The position numbers and the translations under genes are program-made. A stretch of 64,000 bases of DNA from JAGORM01 sp050255815. Lineage in GTDB: Bacteria; Patescibacteriota; Microgenomatia; Levybacterales; GWA1-39-11. The notes beneath the pieces were generated by a model. The model searched no databases, was not told where the DNA came from, and saw nothing but the letters and a program-made list of their open reading frames with translations. The DNA is taken from positions 1 to 64,000 of the forward strand of contig JBLMVJ010000035.1 of the NCBI GenBank assembly GCA_050255815.1, given 5' to 3'. Positions 1 to 10,000 of this stretch are shown in pieces (position 1 is the stretch's first letter; each line of letters begins with the position of its first letter).

Positions 1-680
1 AATGCCAAAGAGGCCATAATTGCTGCGCGCAGAATAGACGGCTGCAGGCCGGAGATGAGCGCATAGTAAGAAATACCCATAAGCCCAAAGCAAAGGGCAA
101 TCTGGCGATTTAAAAAACGGCGCAGGAATACTATGAGGAACCCGGAAACCATTGTCACGTTCATACCGCTGGCTGCAACCACATGCAGTACACCCGTGTT
201 TCTAAACGCCTGGTAGAGGCTATCATCAAAATTGCCTGAACCGCCAAACACTATGCCAAATAATAATGCTGCTTCATTTTTTGGCAATGAAGCAAAAAAG
301 GAATCTGAAATCCTCTGACGCAAAAAAGCAGCTGAGCCTAAAAGCATGTTATTGTTTTCTATAACGGTAACTTTTGGAAAACTAACAGAGGTTATAGTGA
401 CAGTTTTCCTGTTTTGAACGGTAATTTGTTTTTGTTCTGCCACCCCTACTATGTGAAGTGTCTGCCCATAATGGTAAGCAGGAGAACGTAAGGCTTTAAT
501 TTGGACTGAGCCTATCCTGAACGCTTGCAGCTTTCCCTGGATCTTTGGGTCTGATAACAACGTAACCTGTTTATCAAATGGCCCCGCTACGCCCTTCTTA
601 GACTCAATACTAAAGAAAAAGTAAAACCTCAAAAGAAGAATAAATAAAACTATGGAAATAAAAATGGCAAGTTTTTTCAT
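1..680 (-). CDS. comEC: ComEC/Rec2-type DNA-uptake channel, N-terminal part (cut by window edge)
   Basis: Reading from an ATG at 678-680, the frame stays open to position 1, giving about 226 residues. It begins with a hydrophobic segment (MKKLAIFISIVLFILLL). After a soluble OB-fold-like stretch it enters the membrane Competence domain, where HVVAASGMNVTMVSGF matches the family's H-hh-SG-(L/M)-(H/N)-V signature and is followed by SGLQPS(I/V)xRA. ComEC forms the inner-membrane channel that passes single-stranded DNA into the cytoplasm. It lies 3 bp downstream of comEA on the same strand, the usual competence pairing. The remainder, including any C-terminal metallo-beta-lactamase domain, is outside the window. 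Confidence 0.88.
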   Translation of the reverse strand, partial: MKKLAIFISIVLFILLLRFYFFFSIESKKGVAGPFDKQVTLLSDPKIQGKLQAFRIGSVQIKALRSPAYHYGQTLHIVGVAEQKQITVQNRKTVTITSVSFPKVTVIENNNMLLGSAAFLRQRISDSFFASLPKNEAALLFGIVFGGSGNFDDSLYQAFRNTGVLHVVAASGMNVTMVSGFLIVFLRRFLNRQIALCFGLMGISYYALISGLQPSILRAAIMASLA

Positions 681-683
681 GGG

Positions 684-1310
684 TTAGAGACTGAGTTTGT
701 CTTTAATCCCATTGTATACTTTTGAGGTCACAATTTTACGGTTTAATAATTCCTCTACGGAACTGTACGGCCGGCCGTTTATAATCTTCTCCGCGGTGAC
801 CATTCCTACACCCGGCAAAGAATCCAGTTCTTGAGTGGTGGCATTATTAATACTGATTAATCCTTGTGAATCCTGTACTCCTGCAAAAGTTTCCGGGCTT
901 GCTGCGGACGGCTTCTCCCCTATTTTAGGAATATAAATTTTCAATCCATCCTTTAATGGTGAAGCAAGATTGATAGAACGGGCCACATAGTCACGGTCCG
1001 CATCAGAACCCAGTCCGCCTGCAGCAGACAAGGCATCCTGAACTCTGGCATCTGAGGCCAAGGAATAAACACCGGGTTTTGCTACTTCACCGGAAACGTC
1101 CACTTTCAATTCTTGTGTCCCGGCAGATGTGCTGGCGGCTGAAACCTCAGCACCTTTTTGGAATTCTATAGAGGCCTGAGGCGTTAAAAATAACTGCATC
1201 ATACCGCCTACTAAAAATATCAAACCAATAACTAATAATGCAGAAATAAGAAGGTTCTTCCTGATGAATTCTATAATCCGGTCCGGTAAGGATGAAGGTT
1301 CTAAATCCAT
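684..1310 (-). CDS. comEA: ComEA-like competence DNA receptor
   Basis: This 208-residue protein has an N-terminal cytoplasmic tail and one membrane segment at about residues 18-41. An SLBB-type domain follows at about 66-130 (DVSGEVAKPGVYSL...RVQDALSAAGG), and a C-terminal helix-hairpin-helix pair at about 150-205 (ISINNATTQELDSLPGVG...AEKIINGRPYSSVEELL). This is the ComEA architecture: the protein binds incoming double-stranded DNA outside the membrane through the HhH motif. comEC follows 3 bp after its stop, so the two are probably co-transcribed. The length is typical of the family and nothing is missing. Confidence 0.92.
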   Translation of the reverse strand: MDLEPSSLPDRIIEFIRKNLLISALLVIGLIFLVGGMMQLFLTPQASIEFQKGAEVSAASTSAGTQELKVDVSGEVAKPGVYSLASDARVQDALSAAGGLGSDADRDYVARSINLASPLKDGLKIYIPKIGEKPSAASPETFAGVQDSQGLISINNATTQELDSLPGVGMVTAEKIINGRPYSSVEELLNRKIVTSKVYNGIKDKLSL

Positions 1311-1328
1311 ATTATCAAAAATCCGAAT

Positions 1329-3950
1329 TTAAACAACAAAGTTCACTATCTTCCCCGGGACGTAAACCACTTTCTTGACTGCGGATCCGTCAATATATTT
1401 AGATACCAAACCAGTTGCCTGCTGCTCTATCATCTGTTTATTTTCCAGCTCTGCCCTGGGGACATTCATCTCTGCCCTTCTTTTCCCGTTCACCTGTACC
1501 ACCACGGTAAACGTATCCGCAACCAGATTCTTTTCATCATACGCCGGCCACGCCGACAAGTGTATTGACCCTGCTTCTTGATTCTTGCTTCTTGCTTCTT
1601 GATTCCATATTTCCTCCGTCATATAGGGAGCAAATGGCGCCAGCAACTGCAGGAATACCCTTCTTTCCTCCTGTAATGCCCCTTTTTGCGCTGATAAGAA
1701 GTTGTACCACTCCATAAGGGCTGCTATGGCAGTGTTGTACTTAAATCCCTCTATGTCCTCTGTCACCTTCTTAATTGTCTTATGCATCATTCCCACCCTC
1801 TCCGAATTTTCTGACCCCCCGTGACTCTCTGACTCCGTGAATCTCTGACTCTCTGAGCTTTCCGAGAGCAGTTTCCAGACTCTCTTGAGGAACCGGTGCA
1901 TTCCCTCTATCCCACTATCCCTGAAATCTCCGCCTTCAGAAAACGGCCCTAAGAACATTAAATAGGTCCGCAGAGTGTCAGCACCGTACTTTTTAATGTA
2001 TTCATCCGGCACCACAACATTTCCTTTGCTCTTGCTCATCTTTGCACCATCTTTAATGATGAGGCCGTGTGCAAAGAAGCTGGAGAAGGGTTCTTCAAAG
2101 TGGGTAAATTTCAAATCGTGCAGTACCATCGAGACAAATCGACTATATAACAGATGTAGCACTGAATGTTCTGCTCCGCCAATATAACGGGTAACCGGGA
2201 GCCATTTCTGCTCAATCACCGGGTCCCAAGGCGTTATTTTTTCATCAACTATACCTTTTTCCTCTTTTGATTCTTGTTCTATTTTGATACCTTTTGATAG
2301 TGAATTACCGGAAATTGCAGAATTTTTGGTTTTTCCGGTAATTTGGTCGGAAATATATCCCAAAAAGTACCACGAACTATCTAAAAATGTATCAGACACA
2401 TCAGTCTCACGCACGGCCTTATTACCGCACTCCGGACATACCGTCTCATAAAATTCCGGATGGTTTGCCAATGGGGACTTCCCGGTCCCTAACGGTTTCC
2501 AGTCTGCAACATTTGGCAGCAAAACAGGTAGATCCTGTAGTTTTACACTATACCACCCTGGCATTTCTTCTTTTTCACCTTTGTTTTGTGAAAAACACGT
2601 TTCACAGTAAACCATAGGGATAGGCGGCCCCCAATACCGCTGTCTGGATATTAACCAGTCGCGCAGATGGTAATTTACAGACCTTTCCCCTATTCCATTT
2701 TTCTCCAGATTATCCAAAACCTTACCCATATCAACCGGCATGTTTAAACCATTCCATTCTCCAGAGTTAACTAAAACACCGTCTCCCACATACGCTTCTT
2801 CCTGAATCCTTGAGCCTTTACCTTTTATTACCTCAATAATAGGAAGTCCGTACTTTTTTGCAAAGGCATAGTCACGGGTATCATGTGCGGGAACCGCCAT
2901 GATAGCACCGGTCCCGTATCCGGTCAGGACATAGTCTGCAATCCAAACCGGAATCTTTTCCCCGTTCACCGGATTTACCGCATATAATCCAGAGAATACC
3001 CCGGTCTTCTCCTTATCTTCCGCCGTTCTTTCCTGGTCTGTTCTCTCCTTTGCTTTCTTGACGTATTTCTCTATCTCCTTTAATTTTGAATTTTGAATTT
3101 TAAATTTTAAATTTAGGAGCGAAGCGACGACTTCGTGCTCAGGAGACACCACCACAAAGGTTGCCCCAAACAGGGTGTCAGGCCGGGTTGTAAAAACCTT
3201 GATAAAACGGTCTAAATCAACAATTGAAAACTTTAGCACCGCACCTTCTGATTTGCCAATCCAATTCCGCTGGGCTATCTTCACTTTCTCAGACCAGTCC
3301 AATTTTTCAATATTCTGTAAAAGGCGCTCTGCATAATTCGTGATCCGAAAGAACCATTGCTCCAAATCCCGCTTCTCTACTACTGTCCCGCACCGTTCAC
3401 ACTTAGTGTCTATGACCTGCTCATCTGATAAAACGGTTTTGCAGGAAGGGCACCAATTTACTTCCGCCTTCTTCCGGTAAGCAAGCCCTGCCTTAAATAA
3501 TTGGATAAACAACCACTGCGTCCACTTGTAGTAGGCAGGGTCATACGTCTCCAGTGTCCTGCTCCAGTCTATAGAAGTTCCTATTGCCTTCATCTGCTTA
3601 TAGAATCTATCCTGGGAAATTTGTGCCTGATCCATAGGGTTTTTACCTATCTTTAGTGCGTAGTTTTCAGAATGGATCCCAAACCCGTCCAAACCCATGG
3701 GCTCAAAAACGTCAAATCCCTGCATCCGCTTCAGCCTACCGTAGACATCTGCGCCGGTTTGGGCATACATGTTCCCTACATGAAGCCCTTCTGCTGAGGG
3801 ATATGGAAACATCATAAGGTTATAAAAAGGCTTATTTGAGTTTTCCAGGTTAGGACTGAATGTCCTGGCAGATTCCCACTCTCTCTGCCATTTGGCCTCA
3901 AAGCCCTGTGGGTTAAAATCGCTTTTTGTTTTGTTTTTTGAATTTTGCAT
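1329..3950 (-). CDS. leuS: Leucyl-tRNA synthetase carrying several odd insertions
   Basis: Class I synthetase that charges tRNA-Leu with leucine; 873 residues from the ATG at 3948-3950. The frame runs open further upstream, but this start has a Shine-Dalgarno (GGAGAAGG) and a good promoter behind it, and it matches the usual family N-terminus. Visible landmarks are HVGN (HIGH motif, residues 57-60), CP-type zinc cysteines, the editing domain (TRPDTLFGATF, GTGAIMAVPAHD) and KMSKS near 636. Compared with the family there are low-complexity insertions: one between SSWYFLGY and WLPVTRYIGG encoded by a perfect palindrome (2303-2343), one of the SESSESQRFTESES type (about 1795-1860), one of the RSKNQEAGS type (1573-1606), and an AT-rich one near 3081-3116. 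These resemble repeats found elsewhere in the window. The essential motifs are intact, so the enzyme is probably functional. Confidence 0.95.
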   Translation of the reverse strand: MQNSKNKTKSDFNPQGFEAKWQREWESARTFSPNLENSNKPFYNLMMFPYPSAEGLHVGNMYAQTGADVYGRLKRMQGFDVFEPMGLDGFGIHSENYALKIGKNPMDQAQISQDRFYKQMKAIGTSIDWSRTLETYDPAYYKWTQWLFIQLFKAGLAYRKKAEVNWCPSCKTVLSDEQVIDTKCERCGTVVEKRDLEQWFFRITNYAERLLQNIEKLDWSEKVKIAQRNWIGKSEGAVLKFSIVDLDRFIKVFTTRPDTLFGATFVVVSPEHEVVASLLNLKFKIQNSKLKEIEKYVKKAKERTDQERTAEDKEKTGVFSGLYAVNPVNGEKIPVWIADYVLTGYGTGAIMAVPAHDTRDYAFAKKYGLPIIEVIKGKGSRIQEEAYVGDGVLVNSGEWNGLNMPVDMGKVLDNLEKNGIGERSVNYHLRDWLISRQRYWGPPIPMVYCETCFSQNKGEKEEMPGWYSVKLQDLPVLLPNVADWKPLGTGKSPLANHPEFYETVCPECGNKAVRETDVSDTFLDSSWYFLGYISDQITGKTKNSAISGNSLSKGIKIEQESKEEKGIVDEKITPWDPVIEQKWLPVTRYIGGAEHSVLHLLYSRFVSMVLHDLKFTHFEEPFSSFFAHGLIIKDGAKMSKSKGNVVVPDEYIKKYGADTLRTYLMFLGPFSEGGDFRDSGIEGMHRFLKRVWKLLSESSESQRFTESESHGGSENSERVGMMHKTIKKVTEDIEGFKYNTAIAALMEWYNFLSAQKGALQEERRVFLQLLAPFAPYMTEEIWNQEARSKNQEAGSIHLSAWPAYDEKNLVADTFTVVVQVNGKRRAEMNVPRAELENKQMIEQQATGLVSKYIDGSAVKKVVYVPGKIVNFVV

Positions 3951-3972
3951 TTTGAATTTTACCTTCTCCACA

Positions 3973-4002
3973 AGTATATCACGCAGCCCTGGATTTGGAC
4001 AA
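3973..4002 (-). promoter_or_regulatory. Promoter of leuS
   Basis: On the minus strand a -35 box TTGTCC (3997-4002) and a -10 box TATACT (3973-3978) are separated by 18 nt. They lie upstream of the GGAGAAGG ribosome-binding site and the leuS ATG. The position supports the 3950 start over longer readings. Confidence 0.6.
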
Positions 4003-4106
4003 CTTAAAAAAAGTCTATATAACAAAACTAAGTTTTGATATATCACCTTCATTGAAGATGCTATAACAGATGCGTCTGATATATCATCTTCCTGTAGGGA
4101 AGATGC

Positions 4107-4112
4107 TATAAT
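4107..4112 (+). promoter_or_regulatory. Extended -10 box; predicts a leaderless mRNA for the gene at 4120
   Basis: TGCTATAAT ends 7 nt before the ATG, so transcription should begin at or next to the A of the start codon. There is no recognisable -35 box and no Shine-Dalgarno. A near copy of the preceding sequence (GATGCTATAA) lies about 40 nt upstream. Confidence 0.55.
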
Positions 4113-4119
4113 CAGAGGT

Positions 4120-4725
4120 ATGAATATACTGAAGCAATCCCTGGTCATTATTCTTGCCACAGCTATAGTCTTTGCCATTGTAAATACGCCTGCAATCAGC
4201 GTGATCCCCTATATACTTGGTTTCATAGTTGGCGTTTCTTTGGTTTACGCCTTTTTCAGGAAACGCGTGAAAAAACAGCAGGAGACGTTTATAGGCAGCA
4301 ACAAGGAAATCTTTACTATTATTGTATTTGTCCTGCTAGTAGTCTTTCTCACCGGTGGCATCAGTTCAGTTTTGTTCTTCCTTACCTACTTCCTCATTTT
4401 TGGAATCACATTTGTCTTTGAGCCTACCATGATCCTCCTCTTCCTGGTAGGACTCTCTGTCTTATTTATTCCGGGAGCGCTCCAGGATGAAGTTTTCTCT
4501 AATATTATTAAACTCTCCTCTATTTTTCTCCTAACTCCTATTGCCTTCTTTTTTGCCCGGGAATACAAAAAGCGAGAAAGGTTGGAGAATAAAGTAAATC
4601 AAACAACTAAAATTATTATCACTGATGCAAAAGAATTGCTAAACACCCAGGACAAAAAAGAGCGGGTTGAAAAAGCATCAGAAATCATCCAGGAGGCAGA
4701 AAGTCTGAAAGAAGAAACTCAATAA
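4120..4725 (+). CDS. Small polytopic membrane protein, function unknown
   Basis: 201 residues with no family recognised. There are two closely spaced N-terminal hydrophobic helices (about 6-45), then two or three more between about 65 and 150. The C-terminal 50 residues are charged and helical, probably a cytoplasmic coiled coil (KKRERLENKVNQTT...KASEIIQEAESLKEE). The mRNA is probably leaderless. The next gene starts 2 bp after the stop, so they probably form an operon with the secreted protein that follows. Confidence 0.75.
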   Translation: MNILKQSLVIILATAIVFAIVNTPAISVIPYILGFIVGVSLVYAFFRKRVKKQQETFIGSNKEIFTIIVFVLLVVFLTGGISSVLFFLTYFLIFGITFVFEPTMILLFLVGLSVLFIPGALQDEVFSNIIKLSSIFLLTPIAFFFAREYKKRERLENKVNQTTKIIITDAKELLNTQDKKERVEKASEIIQEAESLKEETQ

Positions 4726-4727
4726 AC

Positions 4728-5459
4728 ATGAAAAAAATCTCTCCTATACTTGTTTTTTTTCTTCTCCTTTTTACCCTTACTAACGCCTCCGCCCAATCTA
4801 TGAGCAACTCTTCTTATAAAATTGACCTTAACCCCTCTGACAACCAGCCTGTTGAGCCACCACACACAATCATTGAGGCTAATCAAATAAATAAAAATCC
4901 GGAATCTCCTTCTAAGATCATTAATGGAGACAATTACTCTATAGAACTCTCTTATGAAAATGACAAAACACAGCTGCCTTTCATGGTTTCTGTTTCTTCT
5001 GATGCCTTAGACTATGGAAAAATTGAAGCCGGAGAGCCGGTAACCAGAAGCAACTCTATTTCAGTTTTCCCCGGAGAGGCGCATGGCTTCCAGGTCCTGG
5101 CACAAGAAAACCATGCCCTCCAGTCAGACACGAAAGATACCATCCCGGACACCAGCTGTGATTCCGGAAACTGTAATAATATCCTGTCAGACCAGTGGGA
5201 GCTTCCCCTCACCTACGGCTTTGGCCTAACTTGCCAAAATGTAAATGGCAAATCATGTGTAGATTCATTCCAAAATGGCTACTATAAACGCTTTGCTAAC
5301 CTCTCTTTTGACGAAACGGCTGCCTCTCTTATGAGCCAGTCATCCGGTAGTAAAAATGAGCTTCAATCAATTATCCTATATAAAATAAACGTTGCAGCAA
5401 ATCAGCCGGATAAGCCCTATGCCAACTCCATTTCCCTCATAGCTACCCCAAATCTATAA
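4728..5459 (+). CDS. Secreted protein of unknown function
   Basis: 243 residues starting with a clear Sec signal peptide (MKKISPILVFFLLLFTLTNA, cleavage probably after SAQ). The mature part has a beta-rich block around 85-120 containing DALDYGKIEAGEPVTRSNS, a pattern typical of secreted Ig-like or WxL-like domains, and a cysteine-containing segment at about 145-180 (TSCDSGNC...TCQNVNGKSC) that could form disulfides. It follows the membrane protein gene at 2 bp. I do not recognise a family. Confidence 0.75.
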   Translation: MKKISPILVFFLLLFTLTNASAQSMSNSSYKIDLNPSDNQPVEPPHTIIEANQINKNPESPSKIINGDNYSIELSYENDKTQLPFMVSVSSDALDYGKIEAGEPVTRSNSISVFPGEAHGFQVLAQENHALQSDTKDTIPDTSCDSGNCNNILSDQWELPLTYGFGLTCQNVNGKSCVDSFQNGYYKRFANLSFDETAASLMSQSSGSKNELQSIILYKINVAANQPDKPYANSISLIATPNL

Positions 5460-5816
5460 CGTTTTTATCAGAATTCATATAAGACTGATTGATTTTATAA
5501 AAAAATGTTAATAAATAAAGCTAAAGTCCATTTTTTACCTGTTATCACTTCAATAATATATTTGCCAAATTGCCTTAAATCAGCTTAAGTGCCTAGTTGA
5601 TATATTTTGATACATTTATGATGCTCAGCTGTGGAAATAAAAAAAGCAATTATACTTTCTAGAATTTTTCAATTTTTTAGTTTTTCTGTTCTTACGAGTT
5701 CCTTTTCACAAACTAGACTTTAAAGATGGATTTTATGCTGCACATAGACCATCTTTATGTCTACTTTGATATAGCTAAGAGGCTTGCACCTGTTTTATTT
5801 ATGATAGACTAAATAT
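5460..5816. other. AT-rich spacer without a gene
   Basis: No open frame with coding character is seen on either strand. The 3' part holds a weak candidate promoter for the next gene: TTGCAC (5784-5789), then TAGACT (5805-5810), a 15-nt spacer, with the -10-like box 6 nt before the ATG. Nothing else stands out. Confidence 0.4.
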
Positions 5817-6761
5817 ATGTGGAAATTAATTTCAGTCTTTGCATCAGGCACAACTGTTTATTTACTCTCTTCATCTGAAACGTCAGCGGCAGAAGTCTCT
5901 CTGGGGATATACCCGCCCCTTACCAGAATACATTCCGGAGCAGGTGCTCATATCACCTCCCCTATCAGTGTGATAAATAACACGGATTCATTAATGATTT
6001 TAGGGGTAACATTTTTGCCTTTTCGTGCGTCAGACCAGCAAAATGGAGCTATAGAATACTATAACACTAAAGAAACACCTCAGGATCTCTCAGACTTTCT
6101 TAAGACAATAACAGTCTTAGAGGGAGATAAGGAGGTTGCAAATATTACCGCATTTCCCCGTCAGTACAAGAATTTCACCATTTCATTTAACGCACCACTG
6201 AAAGAAAAGGATTATTACTTCTCTGTAGTGTTAACTGCGCAAAATAATGCTGAAAAGACTGATAGCACAAGGATAACCATTAATCCTAGCATTTCAACCA
6301 ATGTTCTGCTATCCGTAAACCGTAAAGAACAAAATGGCTTGATAAATCAGTTTGATACAAAATCGGTAATATTAAATGGTCCTGCTAAATTTAATCTTAC
6401 TGTTCAAAATAGCTCTGATAATTATGAAACAGCCTCAGGATTTATTACCGTATATGATTTTTTCGGTAATAAAGCAGGAGTCATTAAGCTTAATCCTGAA
6501 ATTATCCTTGCCAACTCCTCCCGGTCCCTGCTGGCCCAGCAGCAAACAGGACAGCCAATACCACTATCCTGGGGTGAAAAGTTTCTCCTGGGGCCATACA
6601 GCGCCACGGCAACGGTCTATCTGGATGGCACCAAAAAGATTAGCGGGGAAACAAGATTCTTTGCTATTCCTGTAATAATACTGGTTATTCTGGTTGCCCT
6701 CTTTTTCATAATTTTAAGCATTGCATTGAAAGTGATCCGCAAAGTTAATATCCAAGAGTGA
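5817..6761 (+). CDS. Membrane-anchored surface protein with DUF916-like exterior
   Basis: 314 residues. A signal peptide or N-terminal anchor (about 1-25, ending SSETSAAEV) is followed by beta-sandwich-like repeats (LGIYPPLTRIHSGAGAHI, PISVINNTDS, ITINPSISTNVLLSV, FNLTVQNSSDN), then a single C-terminal membrane helix at about 283-305 and a basic cytoplasmic tail. This layout resembles DUF916/WxL-associated cell-surface proteins: an exposed Ig-like stalk held by a C-terminal anchor. The assignment is by architecture only. It lies between two other surface-protein loci. Confidence 0.75.
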   Translation: MWKLISVFASGTTVYLLSSSETSAAEVSLGIYPPLTRIHSGAGAHITSPISVINNTDSLMILGVTFLPFRASDQQNGAIEYYNTKETPQDLSDFLKTITVLEGDKEVANITAFPRQYKNFTISFNAPLKEKDYYFSVVLTAQNNAEKTDSTRITINPSISTNVLLSVNRKEQNGLINQFDTKSVILNGPAKFNLTVQNSSDNYETASGFITVYDFFGNKAGVIKLNPEIILANSSRSLLAQQQTGQPIPLSWGEKFLLGPYSATATVYLDGTKKISGETRFFAIPVIILVILVALFFIILSIALKVIRKVNIQE

Positions 6762-6921
6762 TTCTTGTGAAAATATACAGCGTGAAATATCTCCTACCTC
6801 TTTGTGAAACGTCTTCCGTCAATATTTAGCTTTGTTTTTCACAGCTCAGCTGGTCTCAGACAGAAATCCATTTTGGTCAAACCTAACTATATCTTAATAT
6901 ATCATTTTCTCTTACCAAAGG

Positions 6922-6990
6922 TTGACACGCACAATCTGAATGTAATACGCTTAATTCATATACGGATATAATCTGTATAATCCGTATAAT
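6922..6990 (+). promoter_or_regulatory. Promoter region with inverted repeat upstream of the giant surface protein
   Basis: TTGACA at 6922-6927 is followed 15 nt later by TAATAC (6943-6948). Downstream, three TATAAT words recur every 9 nt (6967, 6976, 6985). They overlap a perfect 9-bp inverted repeat, TATACGGAT at 6959-6967 and ATCCGTATA at 6980-6988. A second small inverted repeat, ATTACC/GGTAAT, lies at about 7003-7019 just before the ATG. This looks like an operator over alternative -10 boxes; no regulator is identified. Confidence 0.45.
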
Positions 6991-7039
6991 CTTGAAGCTA
7001 AATTACCCTATTCGGTAATACCCTGAATTTATCTTATCT

Positions 7040-10000
7040 ATGGAAAAGGAACTGCTCGTGAAAAGCTACAGAGAGTATCTGTTAAAAGACCACTCTTTTG
7101 TGACGGTTAAAAACTACATATCTGACGTAAACCACTTCATCAATTGGACCTCCCGGGAACTCGGGATAGACCTCTCACCGGATATGTTCTCCCGTTCTGT
7201 AATAGATAACTATTACACTTCCCTTTTAAACAGTTCCCATGAAGGAATGGAAACCTATTCACACAAATCACTCAAGAGACATTTGTCATCACTGCGGTCC
7301 TTCACTCTATATTTGGAAAGCCGGGGATTTTTAGAGCATAACCCTTTCCTGAAACAACCGGTTCCGGAAGCACCCAACCCATGGAAAATAGATGAGTTCA
7401 AAACATACCTCTATAAAAAAGGGTCAAGTAAACTTACTATAAAGTACTATATCAATGATATACAATCTTTCTCCAGGTGGTATAAAGAAGTTTCTGCTTA
7501 TACCGGCTCTATCATTGACGTTCCTGACATTACTAATGAGCTTTTGAATGAGTATATTAACCGGCTTAAGCATAATCTGGACCTGGCACCAACCAGTATA
7601 AACAGAAAGCTCTCAAGCATCAGAAACTACCTGGAGTTCATAAAACAAGAAACACTATCAAATCAAGATATTTCTATAAGGAATATTCCTAGCACTCACC
7701 CGGAACAGATTGCTATTTCAGAATTGGTTGTCTCTGACACTCCCCAAAAAGGATATTCCGGAATTCCTCCCGTACGGCTGGGGCAAAAACTCTTAGCCCC
7801 CTACTTCTCTTTTGAGGAAAAGATTTCCGGCGCTATTTCTTCAGAGCTGGTGAAATACAATATGCAAAAGCTGGTGAAGAAAACCAAACATTATTCCCAA
7901 ATCCAAAAGATAGACGAAATGATAAAAGGATTGGGACGCAAGAACATCCCAAAAGAGTTCTATGCACCCCACCAGGTTTCTATAGCAAGCTACCCCCTGC
8001 ACAAAAAGCTTATATTCCATCTCAGGCATACAAGACCTGAGTGGTACAAAACATATCACAATTATGCATTTGTCCATTATGTCCACTTTGCGGTATTGGT
8101 CATAGTGGCAGTTGGAGCTGGTATTTTTGCCTATGATTCACTTTTGGGGAATGTGAAGGCACAGGAAGGTGCATCCCTGAACTCAACATTCAGCAGGACC
8201 TTTATTTTTAAGGGGAGGCTTTTAGACAGCAATAGTAAGCCCATAACTGAATCATCCCATATCAGACTAGCAATTTATGATACACCAACTTCTTCAGGCA
8301 GCGCACTCCTCTGGCAAGAAGTCCAAACAGTTAAACCATCAGGCAATGGAGATGTAAACCTTATAATAGGTAGCTCTTCCCCTATACCTGATGCATACTT
8401 TACCAATAATATGCCCCTTTATTTAGGGGTTACCGTGGGAAACTCACCGGAGCTTTCTCCCAGAAAACAGCTGGGTATTCCGTTCGCTGATACTGCCGGA
8501 AGTGTGCAGGGTTATATCCCCAACACTCTTTCTGACCGCCAGAATAATGTACTCTTAGCACTAGACTCTACCGGAAACCTTAGTATAGGAGGGAATGCAA
8601 GCCCTACGTTTCAGGCAACCGGTGGAGACTTCACGCTTTCCGGACAAACGCTGGTCCTACAGACAAATGCCTCATCTGACGGAAACGTTATCATAAACCC
8701 TGATGGGAATGGAAAGATAGACCTGCAAAAACCACTGGTCAACTCTACTTCTCCGGCCGGATATATAGAAGTCCGGGGGGGAGTTTCTGTTTCTGCAACC
8801 GACAGCGCACATCCTGCACTGCAGATTAACCAGGAAAGCGGCGCCCCGCTTATAAGCGCAAATACCCAGGGAGCTACCCGGTTTGCAGTAGACAGCCAGG
8901 GCGTTATTACCAAAGGATATTGGGCAGGGACTCCTATTGGAACAGAATTTGGAGGATTTGGTGCAGACGTCTCAGCAACCGGACCGGGTGAACTTCTCTA
9001 TTCTACTTCAAGCATTTCTTACGGCCACCTTTCTGCAGGAGTTGCCGGACAGTGCTTAAATGCAAATGGCAGGGCTGCTCCCGTTTGGAGTACTTGCGGC
9101 TTCTTAAGCCAGCTTAACGGTGCCGCAACCTTTACTAACAACACCTTAGACTTCTTGCTTGGTAATACGTCTACCGGAAGTGCAAAGTTTGCCCTGACAA
9201 ATGTAGGCCAGGGAACTCCAACTTTTAAAGTAGGAAACAACCTACAGATGGATAGTAATGGAAGCATAGCTACTAATAATACTGACCTCACCCTGGGTGG
9301 CGGATCTACCAAAAATGTGGCAATCATGGCAAATAGCAATGTGGGCATTAACCAGACTAACCCAACCCGCACGCTGGATGTAAACGGGAACCTGGGGGGA
9401 AATGTAGACTACTATTCTGATGGAGCAGGAAACCAAACCATACTCCGCGCTACCAAAGCGCTTATCTATGACCTGGAGAAAAATACCGGATCCTCTAATA
9501 CCTCTACTACCACTACATATAATATAGTAGGGCTCCCTGAGGTAGACGGTACTATTGCCTATATTTACGCTAAAGTCACTAAAGGAACCACGCCCGGATC
9601 TCCCACCCAGACTATATCTATACAGATCAATAGTAATCAGATTAGTACAGTTTCCACAGTCCCGGGCTCTGCCCCCTCAACCCAAATCAAACATTATATG
9701 GCAGCAAGAAGTAATGGCACTTGGCACCTCCTGGGAGATTATGGTACTTCTGACACAGCAGACCTCTCAGAATGGATACCTGCATCTACTCCGTTACCGC
9801 TTCCGGGATCTGTGGTTTCTTTTGACGGACAGGGAAATGTAGATAAACCGGATACCGCATATGACCCAAAACTCGCCGGAATCATCTCTACTAACCCGCA
9901 CATAGTCATTGGCCCGCAGACAGCCAATTCAGTACGGCTTGCCTTAAGCGGCCGGGTTCCCGTCATGGTTACCTCCCTAAACGGACCTATCCTCACCGGA

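Noticed and set aside
3951..4178. Open frame extending leuS by 76 codons at its N-terminus
   Set aside because: It runs through the leuS promoter and into the divergent gene, and family members start at the position chosen here.
6370..6680. Frameshifted secondary frame inside the DUF916-like gene
   Set aside because: The main frame is uninterrupted and has the expected anchor at its end.
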